A stretch of DNA of 64,000 nucleotides, from positions 2,605,001-2,669,000 of the forward strand of contig NC_003075.7 of NCBI RefSeq assembly GCF_000001735.4. Reading direction: 5' to 3'. A program made the position numbers and the translations under genes. Below are positions 25,432 to 37,500 of this stretch, one piece after another (position 1 is the first letter of the stretch; every line of letters begins with the position of its first letter). This DNA comes from Arabidopsis thaliana. Its lineage: Eukaryota > Streptophyta > Magnoliopsida > Brassicales > Brassicaceae. Under the pieces are notes generated by a model, which was not told the origin of the DNA, searched no databases, and saw only the letters and a program-made list of their open reading frames with translations.

Positions 25432-25712
25432 AAATGTCTAAAAATTGCTTAAATACAAATTCGTTTAGACCTGGTCGACCCAAGATAAAACGGGTCAAAT
25501 CTTGGATAATGATATCATGAAAAAGTCTCTAGTGGTCTCACTGTATTAAAAATGTCTAAAAATTGTTGATCTCACTATATTAAAAAATGTCTAAAAAATC
25601 CTTGAATATAAATTTGTTTGGACCGGATTATTCCAAAATAAAGTGGATCATATCTTAGATGATTACATCATTAAAAAGTCTCTAATTGTATGTTGATCCT
25701 ACTGCACTAAGT
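25432..25712 (+). repeat. Diverged direct repeat, about 150-bp period
   Basis: Two blocks share AAAAAATGTCTAAAAA, then a TACAAATTCGTTTAGACC- or TATAAATTTGTTTGGACC-type block, then a GATCA or GGTCA block, and end in AAAAAGTCTCTA. The copies differ by many bases. The rest of 23830-27850 is AT-rich with no supported gene. Confidence 0.45.
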
Positions 25713-27885
25713 TAATATAACCTCTGGCATTGAAGGAAAATTTCTGGATGAGCTTTTCTTAAGCATGAAAATGATATGTGTCTACTAAATCGATGATAAT
25801 TCTTAAACCTCTGTTCCGTTTGGCTTGAAATCACCATCAGTGGAAAGCTAACTAAATTTCTGAATCTAAATTCGAAAGTAAGGCCTTCATCCGAATTGAT
25901 ATTTCTGACACTTTGGACTTGTTCATGATCATCATTTCTCTTCTTAGCATCTACATGTGTGTATTCCATTATTTTAACTTCACATAACTAAAAACACACA
26001 CACAAAGACACTATAGGATTTCTAAAACACAAGAAAAATCACGTGGATACTAAATGCAACAAAAAACAATGAAAACACTAATAAAATTTAACAAAAAGAA
26101 TATTTACAACCTTGATAAAGTGCTAAATATGGAGTAAATCAGGTCTCATAATCATGCCCATATTTTTTGAACAGATCAGCAAAAATAAGAAAAGCCCAAG
26201 CAAATCAAAAACAAAAATGACTGTAAACCCTCATCACTTAATAAAAATGGTGGATGAATAGATCCTTTGTGTGATGTATCTTCATATAAAAAAAAAACCT
26301 GAAAATATATATTTTGATGATAAGAATAATTATTTTATAACATGCTAAATAAAATAAAAATCAATGTAAAACTGTAAACTACTATTTATAAGCTTTTCTT
26401 ATAATTCATACCTTATGTATATCATTTCTTTTCAAGTGAGAATGAAAATGGAAATAAAACATAGAAAAATATGCCACATGTCATAAAGTTTGTATAAAAT
26501 CGCTTATGTAGTTTGAACTAATTTTTGAATTAAAAACAATTCATAAAAGTTTATAAAATTTAATGTTATTTATTTCCTATATTTATCCTTATGTCTATTG
26601 ACGTCACAATAATAGAGAGCACCAAATTTGATTATTAGGTAAAGTTAGAAAAAAAAACTTATCATATGCTCCCTTCCTAATGTATCATATAGAGTTTATA
26701 AATTCTGAACTATGAAACTTCTTATCTTCCATCAATATTGATATGTGTAAATCAAATAAACTTTCATACAAAACTTGACACTCAATCTCACCGTTACTTT
26801 CTATACTTTTAAAACATTTATGCATTTTCTTAATTCTTATATGTCAACGTTAATACAAAAAACAGGGAAAGATAAAAATTTTAATATATTTTTTTGGTTA
26901 GAGAAAAGAAATATAATGAAGAATTACACATAACAGGGAACAATGCAAGATTACGATATAAAACAAATCTTACAATTGGAGTATAATGTAGTTGCTATTG
27001 AAATAACATACTATAATTTAAGAACATATTGACAAAAAAAAAATGCTATCATTGAGGGAGAAGTTCTGTCTTAGGATTCAATGTTGAAGGATAAATTTTG
27101 TGCATTTGGATTTTAGCTTTGGGCTTGTCTCATATATATAAAATTAAAAAGTCACACTCATGATTTGGCCAACTAAATTCATGTGCAGAACTCTTTAAAC
27201 TGTAATTACTTATTTTGCAATATACGTTAAAAATATAAGTGGAGACCCGTTTGACAAATATACATTGCGGTTTTTTTTAATTAATTAACATTATTTAATG
27301 AGACAAATTTAATGGGAGAGGTGGGAGAGTAAAAGTGAATAGTATTTCTAGAACAAATGTTTTTGAATATATTCTAAATGTAGAAAAACTAAATTAGTTG
27401 TTAAAAAAAACTTAATGACCAATTGTTTTTCATTTTCTGCTCAGCTGCTTCTTTTTTATCAACTAATTTTCTTCAATTCAAATATCAAAATGGTTACAGC
27501 AAATATATGCACCATCTGATATACCCTGAGGCAATTAGCCAATTAGCTAGAGCATTAGAGCAAACAAAGCGATAAAAAGAATATACACAAACTCATCCAA
27601 GTTTGCTAATATGCGAAAGAAGTTGTCGAAAAGAACAAATACGAAAAATATCGGGGAAAGAGGTCACTCTCAATCCTATTCTTACAATCGACTTGAAGAT
27701 TGTCACCTTAACTTGTGGCTTAATGACATGTGTCAGTTATAGGAATAATCATTCTTTAACACCCCATATACATAGAAAATGTAATTAAACATCCTCTGTT
27801 TTTACAGGTTACAAGCAAAGAATATGAAAGCAACTTAACCTCCAAATTAACTTAAAGTGAACCACTGTTTTGGAGTGATTAAAAC

Positions 27886-29824
27886 TCAAAAGGCATTCTT
27901 CTTACCAATAAGCCATAACCAATCCAAAGCAACTCCTGCAAATATCCCTCCTAACAGAAATATCACCAGTAAGTTCCCTAACGCATTCTGCTCCGGACCC
28001 TTCACCAAATCAAAAACCCCCACATTTTTTTTGGTGAGATTACTTGTCTCAAACGCAAAGATTGTATTCGTTTGCATATGCAAATTGTAAAATAAATAGA
28101 TTACCTTGTATCCTTTAGGAGCTATAGTCATAATGCAAACAGTGAGATGTCCATTAGTCAACCCCAAAACAGAAATGAGCATAATCATCCATCCCTGATC
28201 ACCATATTTCGCAGTGAAGTAGAACGCCGGAATGAGAAGATAACGTGACAATACCGCGATTGTGATCAACTTTCTATTCTCAATCTTGAGCCATTTCACC
28301 AGTGGTGTGTACCTCCCGACCAAGTCCCAACAATTGTACATCGCTACTAAGACAAGTGCGTACCAATCGCCTAGCCCGTGTTGTCCTGTGTTTTCATATA
28401 AAAACCCCGGGAAAATGGATAACGTGCAAACGTAGATGAGGAATAAATTCACTGCATAGTCTATGTTTTGAATCAATAGCTCTTTGTTGCTTAGCCTTTG
28501 ATTCTTGGAATCATCATCAGTCTGCATAGAAGAATCAAGAAGCTAAAGAATCTTAAAAACGAAAATAATAATAAAAATCAAGAAACATAGATTCTTGAGG
28601 AATGTGAAGTTACCAAGTCTGATTGATTTTGGATACCAGCAGCAGCAAGATCAGCAGAAACAGTTTTGGATCCTTCAGAAGCGGCTTTTCTTCGGTAATA
28701 CTTAACAATCGGGAGTTTCGGGAACACATAAGCATATAGAAACACACAGAGTAACTCTATGCATGTGGAGATAGCTAAGAACATCACTGCAGAAAAATAT
28801 CACTTTGATGATTGGAGTTTAATTCTAACGGTTTTCAAAATTTGAAACCTTCAAAAACATTAACTCACTTGCTCCTTTTCGTGGACCGTCGTTTGTTTTC
28901 TCAAAGGCTGCTTTAGTTATTAGCCGAAGTGCTGATGTTAGCGCACCAGATACAGCCAAACCTCCCATGAATGACTACAAACAAGTAGGAATATGTTAGC
29001 TAGTAAATTCAGGTTAATCTAAACCGGTTAGTCTAAAACAATATTCTCTAAAATGTATAACCTGAACTAGTTCAGGGCACATCAATGATAAATCACCGAT
29101 CATTCCTCCTTGAACTGTAGCATCCGCGAGGCCAAAAGAAGCAACAACAGCGCATAAACCGATATAAGGACCGATTCCACCACGTCCTTTTGTTGCCAAA
29201 TCCAACTGTTTTTTATTCATTCAAATTCTTGAGTCAATAATTAAAATCCATTTACATATGAAAGATTAATGTAAGAGCAAGACATGTAATACAAAAACTT
29301 ACAACTATGAGCAAGAATGTGGATATTGTGAATAGAATGTAACCAATGAGGTTACGTTTTCGAGTATTGATTTTCGATTCGTGGTATGCGAGAATCAAGA
29401 TTGTTCCAAGCGCAAACGGTTGGTATACAAGTGTGAGTACCCTTGAAGGATGATAATCCTACAAGAAACGTAAAGTTTTGTTTCTTTCAACTTCTTGATA
29501 ACTAAACACACAACATCAGAATTCAATAAACCAATTTGGAATCTGAGAATCATCCGAACCGAAACCGAACCGGAAAAACTTTGTAGTAGTAATCTGCTAT
29601 AGTGAGCATACTGTTCCAAGAAACGAGAGATCCAATTCCAAGAATACAGCAAACAACCATTGCTTGATACTTCCCCTGTTTTTAAAAGTCAAGAGAGAAA
29701 ACACGAATTTGTTTTGTTTTTAAATCAGAAAAACAATGAGAGATTTTTGGATCTGAGTATTGAGTTCTTTGGAAACTCTCACCTGAAGCTTCTCAGGAGG
29801 TTGGTTCTCATATCTATCCGCCAT
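27886..29824 (-). CDS. ENT3: Equilibrative nucleoside transporter ENT3 (FUR1)
   Basis: Eight exons in the same places as in ENT6, starting MADRYENQPPEKLQ at 29824 and ending WLWLIGKKNAF before the stop at 27886-27888. Exon 4 has GLADATVQGGMIGDLSLMC and exon 7 has PGFLYENTGQHGLGDWY, all intact, so the protein should be about 418 residues with 11 spans. ENT3 is the main plasma-membrane importer of nucleosides such as uridine in Arabidopsis; its loss gives fluorouridine resistance (fur1). That role is family knowledge and not visible in the sequence. The name is assigned by order in the array (At4g05120 as I recall). Confidence 0.88.
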
Positions 29825-29829
29825 TGAGC

Positions 29830-29956
29830 TCAAAAGAACATAAACCTGTTTTCAAGATTCAAGAATTGGATCAAACACAAGATGATGCTATGTTCCTTTT
29901 TTTTTGCTGGGGAGCAAATAAAGGAGCTAGAGATACTTACTTGAAACTTAGCACAT
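29830..29956 (-). promoter_or_regulatory. ENT3 5' leader with two minimal uORFs and a probable leader intron
   Basis: On the minus strand, ATG-TGC-TAA lies at 29956-29948. It is followed by a CAAGTAAGT donor, then about 90 bases on by a TTGAAAACAG acceptor. After the acceptor comes ATG-TTC-TTT-TGA (29841-29830), whose stop is only five bases from the main ATG at 29824. The same pieces occur before ENT6. Translation of the short ORFs is inference. Confidence 0.5.
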
Positions 29957-30394
29957 GAGGGTTTTGCAGAGTCAACGAGTTTGTTGATTTTTTAACGAGC
30001 AAAGCTTTCATGAAGATTCAAAACAAGATTCTTAAAAAGAGGAGATGAGCGAGTAAAATAATAGACCTTTTCAAGGTGTGACAGCAAATATGAAAGGATA
30101 AAGTAAGACTCAAAAAGAAAAAGAAAAGATTATAGAATTTAAAGAATTCAAAGTGTGAAAGCTTTTTTTATGTTCCTATTTTTAGACAACTTGTTGACGA
30201 TATAGTATGAAAGCAAAACTTTCTTTAAAATCCTTAATCATTAAATATCCACATATCTGTGAGATCGGTCTAAACGTAATAAATGAAAATAAAAACTATG
30301 TATGAAATAGACTCGATGAGAATCGGTGAAGTTGGATAAGTGAAGCATTTGAAGTAGTTGACTTAGTTTTTGGACATTTCTAGAATTATAAAAT

Positions 30395-30625
30395 TTTAAT
30401 ATTTTAAAACCTAACTTTTATCGTTTTTCTTTATCTTTTTATTTTACGTTTAAACAATATTGGTATTAATTGCCTCGCCGAAAAAGAAAAAGCACAAAGT
30501 TTTATCTTTTTTTCATATAAAATCTTTTATTATGAACTGGTTTTCTCCTAAAAAAAATCATCCGTTTCTAATTTAAATGGATGAACTAATTTTGTTGTAA
30601 AAAAGAAAAAGGATAAGTGAAGCAT
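30395..30625 (-). pseudogene. Degraded copy of the unrecognised ORF at 31.0-31.5 kb
   Basis: Over about 200 bases this aligns by eye with 31275-31480: the minus-strand blocks for RENQ, then FSARQ (FLARQ in the other copy), then ILFKRK, recur with stops and substitutions. It is therefore a more decayed copy of the same sequence, about 880 bp away. Neither copy resembles ENT coding sequence. Confidence 0.45.
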
Positions 30626-31024
30626 TTATCAAAATAACACTTCACCTCAAATATTTAGCAAAATAAATAAATAAACACTTCACCTCAAATTGATTATTAC
30701 GTGTTAGTATTCTCCTCTTCTTTTTTGGGGAATTAGTTGCACACAAGGATTTTGTGATCAATGTTTTGATCGGTTAGTTTGAAAGGAAATATGGGTCTAA
30801 ATTACACACTACATTTTGTATTTGTAAATTACACGAAAATGCCTGAAATCTTATTTTAGCAAAATATTTAAAATCTTAACTAAATAACACCTACTTCTTT
30901 TTTGGATCGTAACCGAAACTAGTTCTCAATATTTGTAGATACCTAAGAAAAAACTTTTGCCACTTTAAAATGTTTACATAAAGGAAACAATGAGTTAAGT
31001 TTTCATGATTAAAAGAAGTGTTCT

Positions 31025-31470
31025 CTAGTCTGGACCAACATGACGAAAGCACTTGGCCATGAACACTTGGTTAATAAGACCAAATTTTAAAACTCTTAAA
31101 TATAATTTACAAATATCTGTTGAGGCTCTCTTATGGGCAATACGATTTCTTATATTTTTATCCATTTTCGACATTATTTTATAGACAGATAGTAAGGAGT
31201 CGACACAACTTTTGAACACTCCTGATGAGTAGTCCGCTTTTTCTTCGGAGTGAAAAGATTTTAATGCTTCAAAGCCTAGTTTTTCTCGTTTTTCTTTATC
31301 TTTTATTACATACTTAAACAATGTCTCTGCTGATTGTCTTGCTAAGAAGAAAAGAGCACGAGGTTCTATGTTTTCCCATGTAAGCTCTTCTACTCCGGAC
31401 TGGTTTTCTCTCGAAGAAAACCGTCCGTTACTAGCTTAAATGAATGACTTTATTTTGCTATTAATTTTGT
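31025..31470 (-). pseudogene. Unrecognised protein fragment, open for about 140 codons
   Basis: The minus strand is open from about 31445 to the stop at 31025. It reads ENQSGVEELTWENIEPRALF, then FLARQSAETLFKY, and later YSSGVFKSCVDSLLSVYK, with ordinary amino-acid composition. No ATG start is seen at its 5' end, so it is probably a fragment. I do not recognise the family. A decayed duplicate lies at about 30395-30625. Both lie between ENT3 and ENT4. Confidence 0.4.
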
Positions 31471-31874
31471 TTTACAAATATCTGATGGAACAATGCTAAA
31501 CTTTAATGCATAAAATTATAATCAGTGATCAAACAAAAGTAGACTGTTAGGATTTAGTTTCTATAAAAATCTATGGTTAAATAACACCATATAAGATTTT
31601 AGAAAATAGTTAATAAAATGATCAAATGGGTCTAAAATATTAACTAAAATAGATACAGCAAATTGTGGAGTTGAAAAAGTGAAATTTTATAATTTGGTGA
31701 AGCATCGAAATAAGAATTCATCACTTCAAGCTTTCGAAAGTTTTACGTGTTAGTATTCTCTTCTTCTTCTTTTTTCATGAATAAACAGTTAGGTTCGAGC
31801 GAGGCACCAAGCTTCTCATTTTTTGCCATAAAGAGTCAGATTCATCGGAATTAATTGCACAAAATGATGAGAAC

Positions 31875-33965
31875 TCAGAAAGCATATTTCTTGCCAATAA
31901 GCCATAACCAACCCAAAGAAATTCCTACAACTGCTCCTCCTAAAATAAAAACCACCAGCAAATTCCCTAATGCATTCTTCTCCGGACCCTTCACAAAATA
32001 CAAAATCAGATTAAATATGAAGGTAGAGGTCGTTTGTTTATTATAGTGTTTGTATTTATATGTCAAAAAAAACTTGTGTTATATTTTCAAATCGTAAAAG
32101 CAAAGGGTATAACACAAAAAAATTGTAAAGATAATGTGTTTTGTTTTCTAAATATGAACTAATCTAAGTTTCTAGATATATTCAAATTAATTTGGTTAAC
32201 AGCATAGGGAGAGTAGATAGATTACCTTGTACCCGTTAGGGGCTATAGTCATAATGCAAACAGTGAGATGTCCAGTAGTTAATCCCAAAATAGAAACGAG
32301 CATAATCATCCATCCTTTATCACCATATTTTGCAGTGAAATAGAATGCCGGAACGAGGAAATAACGGGTCAAGACCGCAATCGTTAGGGCCTTTCTATTC
32401 TCAAGCTTCAGCCATTTCACCAGCGGTGCGTACCTCCCGAACAAATCCCAAAAATTGTATGTCGCTACTAGGATAAGTGCATACCAATCACCTAGTCCGT
32501 GTTGTCCCGTGTTTTCGTATAAGAATCCAGGAAAAATGGATAATGTCAAAACGTAGATGAGGAATAGATTCACTGCATGGTCTATGTTTTGAAGCAACAA
32601 CTCTTTCTTTCTTAGCATTTGATTCTTGGAATCATCATCACTCTGCGTAGAAAAATCATGAAGCTAAATAATGTTTAAAGAGTGGGAAAGTTGTAGAAAA
32701 AAAGAATGAATCAAGAAACATATTCTTGATGATTTTTTTTAAAGAAACCAAGAAAGGAAAGAATTCTTGAGGAGTTTGATGTTACCAAATCTGATAAATT
32801 TTGGATACCAGCAGCAGCAAGATCAGCAACAACAGTTTTAGATCCTTCAGAAGCGGCTTTTCTTCGGTAATACTTAACGATGGGGAGTTTTGGGAACACA
32901 TATGCATATAAAATCACGCAGAGTAGTTCTATGAAGGTTGAGATTGCTAAGAATATCACTGTAACAGGGAAAACACAAACAAAGCAAGAAATGGAACTTT
33001 AAACACTTTGAAAATGTTGGATTTGGGATTAAGATGCTAAACTCACTTGCTCCTTTTCGTAAACTATTGTTTGATTTCTCAAATGCTGCTTTAGTTATTA
33101 GCCTAAGCACTGAGGTTAGAGCACCAGCCATACCCGAACCGGCCATATATGACTACAAGGAAGGAGTTTTATATAAGCTGACTTATCTAAACTGATTTTT
33201 GTATACCAGAGACCTTGAATATGCTAAACTTGATGTACCTGGATAAGTTCAGGGCACATCAAAGATAAATCACCGACCAATCCTCCTTTAACGGTCGCAT
33301 CCGCAAGGCCAAAAGAAGCAACAATTGTGCATAAGACAATATAATGTCCGATTCCACCGTGTCCTTTTGTTGTCAAATCCAACTGTTTTAAAGTTTTTTA
33401 GAGTCTTGAGTCCATAATAAAAATCCATGCAGTTCCATAAGAAAGATTAATTCTGAGAGTAAGACTTAAACTGATACTTACGACTATCAGCAAGAATGTG
33501 GATATCGTGAATAGGATGTAACCGGTAAGGATACGTTTCCTAGTACTGATTTTCGATTCGCGGTATGCGAGAATCATGATTGTTCCAAGGGCAATTGGTT
33601 GGTATATAAGTGTGAATACCCTTGAAGGATGATAATCCTACATGAAACACAAATTTTTCAAAATTTAAATTTAAATTGATAACTAAAACGAAATAGCAGA
33701 ATTGAAACTCGAACCAAAACCGAAACCGAACCGGGAAAACTTGATAGTAGTAATCTGCGATAGTGAGCATACTATTCCAAGAAAAGAGAGATCCAATTCC
33801 AAGAATACAACAAACAACCATTGCTTGATATTTCCCCTGTTTTTTAATACATACATAAACAAACAACTGAACAAGAATTTGATCAAAACACAATGAAAGA
33901 TTTTGGGTTTTTTGGATACTTACCTGAAGGTTTTCAGGAGCATGGTTCTCGTATCCATCCGCCAT
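31875..33965 (-). CDS. ENT4: Equilibrative nucleoside transporter ENT4
   Basis: Eight exons with the ENT layout: start MADGYENHAPENLQ at 33965, then GKYQAMVVCCILGIGSLFSW, exon 4 with GLADATVKGGLVGDLSLMC, a central loop RRKAASEGSKTVVADLAAA, exon 7 with LYENTGQHGLGDWY and GLTTGHLTVC, and a C-terminal WLWLIGKKYAF. All exons are open, so an intact transporter of about 418 residues is likely. Small changes from ENT3 include GHGGIGHY in exon 4 and LFGRYAPLVK in exon 7. ENT4 has been studied as a nucleoside and cytokinin-riboside transporter. The name is by array order (At4g05130 as I recall). Confidence 0.87.
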
Positions 33966-34095
33966 TTTTTAAATAGTTATAGAGAGCTCAAAAGAATGTT
34001 TCAAGATTCAAGAATTGGATCAAACACAAGATGATGTTTTGTTCTTATTTTTTTTTGTTATTTCGAGCAAAAAACTACATATACTTACTTGAAAG

Positions 34096-34104
34096 TTAGC
34101 ACAT
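34096..34104 (-). promoter_or_regulatory. Minimal uORF ATG-TGC-TAA upstream of ENT4
   Basis: The two-codon ORF and the following CAAGTAAGT-like donor match those of ENT3 and ENT6. The second uORF seen in those genes is lost here, because its ATG context reads ACATTCTTTTGA instead. Confidence 0.4.
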
Positions 34105-34269
34105 GAGGGTTTTGGTTGTAGAGTCAACGAATTTGTTGAAATTATTACGAGCAAAGCTTTCATGTAGAATCAGAACAAGATTCTCACAACATGGAGATGA
34201 TTGAGTAAAATCATTATAGAGTTTTAAGGTTTGACAGCAAATTTGAGAAGATAAAATAAGACTCAAAAG

Positions 34270-34373
34270 GTTGGCATACCCTAAGGTCTGATCTTTGTTG
34301 TCACCTTTTCTTTTATTTCCACTATGTGAACGTCCCTTTAGGTCAATTTAATACAAAAAAAAAAAAAAAAAAG
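34270..34373 (+). mobile_element. Small retroposon insertion upstream of ENT4
   Basis: About 104 bases ending in 18 A (34355-34372) separate two copies of GACTCAAAAG (34260-34269 and 34385-34394), with TTTGAGA also repeated on both sides. The matching places upstream of ENT3 (about 30090-30140) and ENT6 lack it, so those paralogous promoters serve as empty sites. The insert has no recognisable coding sequence and no clear tRNA-like boxes, so its class is open. Confidence 0.55.
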
Positions 34374-34584
34374 TTTGAGATGAGGACTCAAAAGAAAAAG
34401 ATTAAAGAATTAAAAGTTTGAAAGCTTTAGTTACTTCTTCTATATATGGTCGACTAGATTATAGTGTAATCCGAATGTATGACTTTCCCTGAGAAAGTTA
34501 TTGGAAAAGTGGCCAATGCATGCATGAAGTCATCTTCTACGATATATACATCAACTAATAAGCTGTGCCAATTGATATACTATA

Positions 34585-37500
34585 GGGAAATTTACTAGAG
34601 TAACCCATATTTTATACATAATGACCCAAAAGGAATGCTAAAAATATGAGTTATTTGAGTAATAATTATACCTAAATTATCCTTGTTTTCCTTTGCAGAG
34701 AAAAACAATATTACAGAAATGCCATTACTATTTAATTCCAGCAAGGCAATAAAACCACATTTATTTACGAAAATGCCATCGTCGTTTTTGGTAAATCTGT
34801 GGCTCTTGTTGCGACGGATTTGTTATCGATCACAGATTTGTTGGTCAACCACAGATTTTTTACAACAGACTTGTTTTGTACCACAGACTTTACTGTGTTA
34901 TGTTACGCCAGATTTTTTTTTTTTCGCAGATTTTTTAATCGTGACTGATTTGTTTCATACAGTCTCCACAGATTTTATTTAAATTTCAAAAGTAAGAATG
35001 TTGAAACCAAATCTGTCACTGATTTGTTTTCCGGACCACAGATTTTTCTTTATGGTGGCAACAGATTTTCTATTTGCACCCAAAAATCTGTTGTGTTATA
35101 ACAGATTTGTTAACCTCGAAAAATGTTATATAGGCATGACAGAGTTGTTTTGTGTAATCACAGATTTAATTAACTTGTTAACAAATCTGGTGTTTTACAA
35201 CAGATTTTTGTTAAAAAATAAAATTACTACACAGTCACATAGTGATAACAGATTTGTTTTTAGTGATGACAGTTTTGTTTTTCAGTGTCAAAGCATAACA
35301 GATTTACTCATGTCAATGTTATGGCCGATTTGTTTATGACTAGAATAACCTTTTTAGTAATAACAGACTTTTTTTGGCAGATTTATTTTTAAAATTTCGA
35401 AATTTTTTGTTATATGAGATTTATTAGCTAGCCCTCAATTAAATTATTTCCGGTCTGATTGTATGTTAAATCGGGTTTGACTGGATTTTTTTTTTTTTTA
35501 AAAAGAAATTTTCATAACGTCACGACAGACTTTTATTAATGTCGGCAGATTTTTACATAATATTGTCATATTTGAATTTTAATGAATTTTATTAGTCATG
35601 ATAAATTCTCCAAGGGTTTTCATAACCGTTTTTTTCTTCTTCTATTCCTACCATCAAATCAATTATTTGTGAATTGATACATGTCAAAATATTATTGGTA
35701 AGCTAAAACAAGTCAATTTATAATATGCAATAAAATTAAATTGTTTTTCTTTAGTATTTTTAACATCAAAAACGAAATATGTGAAGAAGATTCTTCTTTA
35801 TCTAAATTTTGTTCAAAATTATTATTTTAAAAAAAGTTTGTTCTCACGTTAACTGGATTTTCGTTTTTGTTTTAATTATGTAATATAGGTTTTGGTTTTC
35901 TTTTTTGATTTTATAATTCTGTTGAAAAATAATTTGGTTTTGCTGATTTGTCAAAATTTTATTGGTGGAGTGACTTGTGCTTTAAAATATAAAAGATTTG
36001 TTTTATTTTTTATTTTTTGTTTTAATTTGATTACAATTAATCATTAAGGTTATTTCGTTTTTTTACCAAAGATATGGATTACTACAGTTTTTGAAACAAA
36101 CGTGTGTCATTTAAGTTATTTATGTTAAGAGTTGAGTCAATCTAAGCAAATCTTACTATACTTAATTGCTACATAAATTAACAATTATTTGTTTAAACCA
36201 TGCAACATTAAATCTGGCGTGTTAGTCAAATATCAAAATTTACTAGTACTAGATTAGATGATACTAGTCAAAATAACAAAACGATGTCTTAATTGTTATT
36301 TTCCACTTAATAGTACTATTGTTAGTCTAATGCATTCATTCTATTAGCTAGCTACAGCTTCGTAGACTTCCTACAAACACATTTCCACGTCATACTTCTC
36401 AAGCCATTTAAATGCAAGTGGGTTAGAATTGTACCCCAAACTAGGTTTACAGTATTATTATTTTTAGATTTAAACTAATTATTATCTTTGATTATAAAAT
36501 TCTGGTTTAGTAAAGTGGAAATATATTTATTTTCAAATCATAAACTCTCTTTTGCTTAAAATATTATTTTTTAAAACTTTAAAAAACATTTTCATAAAAA
36601 ATGATGTTTTGGATTTGATTTGTATGAAAAAATGGTCGAAGCAAACTTAGTAAGTTTCATATTTTTATAGTACGTACTATTGATACATACCTTTTTGATT
36701 ATTTTTTTCTTATAGTTCTTCACATTGGTAATTGCTTCACAATATGAATTAGTAATTTTTTTTGCTGTTTGTGTTCACCTTTTTTCTTTACTTGTTAGAG
36801 CTAGACTATGTGATTTTATTTATATTAATATTATATGTAGTTTTTCTTTTATGATATACGAAAAGGTATGTTTTAAATTTGGGATTATTGTTAAAATAGG
36901 AACAATTTTATCAAAATCTTTGATTTTAAGGCTTTTACGATTATATCCTTGCATACCCCTGCAACATCAGCTTTTCTTTCTCCTTCTTTCTTCCTTCTTC
37001 CTTCATTTTCACAGCTTCTCCTCAATCCTCGTTTCTTATAAAATGGAAAATCTAACATCCCAAAAATCTTTATTATACAATCTTCCATTGATTCAAGAAC
37101 ACTAAACCCTAAGATGATACTATATAGACAACCCAATAAAAAAAAATTAAACAAATTTTTTGAGATTTAGATGTATACATAGTGAACCGGCTTCTTTCAT
37201 CTTCGACTGCGTTTACAAAAACTAAACCCTAAGAAAACTAGTACATAATGAACCCAAAAGGAAAATTAAAGGAATTGTGAAGATTCATTTTCTTCCTCCT
37301 TTATTTCCATCAAATTGTGAATCTCGTGTCGTCTTCATGTAACATTTGAGCATTAACAAATCTGAAGCAAACTTGAAGATGTCGTAGCAATTCATAGCTT
37401 CCAGATCGATGAGAAATTCATGAAAACTGTAGATGTTATGGCTTGGAGAAGCCACATCAATTGAAGAAGAAGAAATCATATTTGTCTACTCAATCGGAGA

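Noticed and set aside
21500..34000. Several short plus-strand frames opposite the last ENT exons (SHNQSKATPANIPP type)
   Set aside because: They recur only because the antisense of exon 8 is conserved among the paralogues; the minus strand holds the gene.
34683..35339. Two plus-strand frames of 99 and 113 codons in the motif field
   Set aside because: They are Phe/Leu/Asp-rich readings of the repeated ACAGATTTGTT motif and have no protein features.
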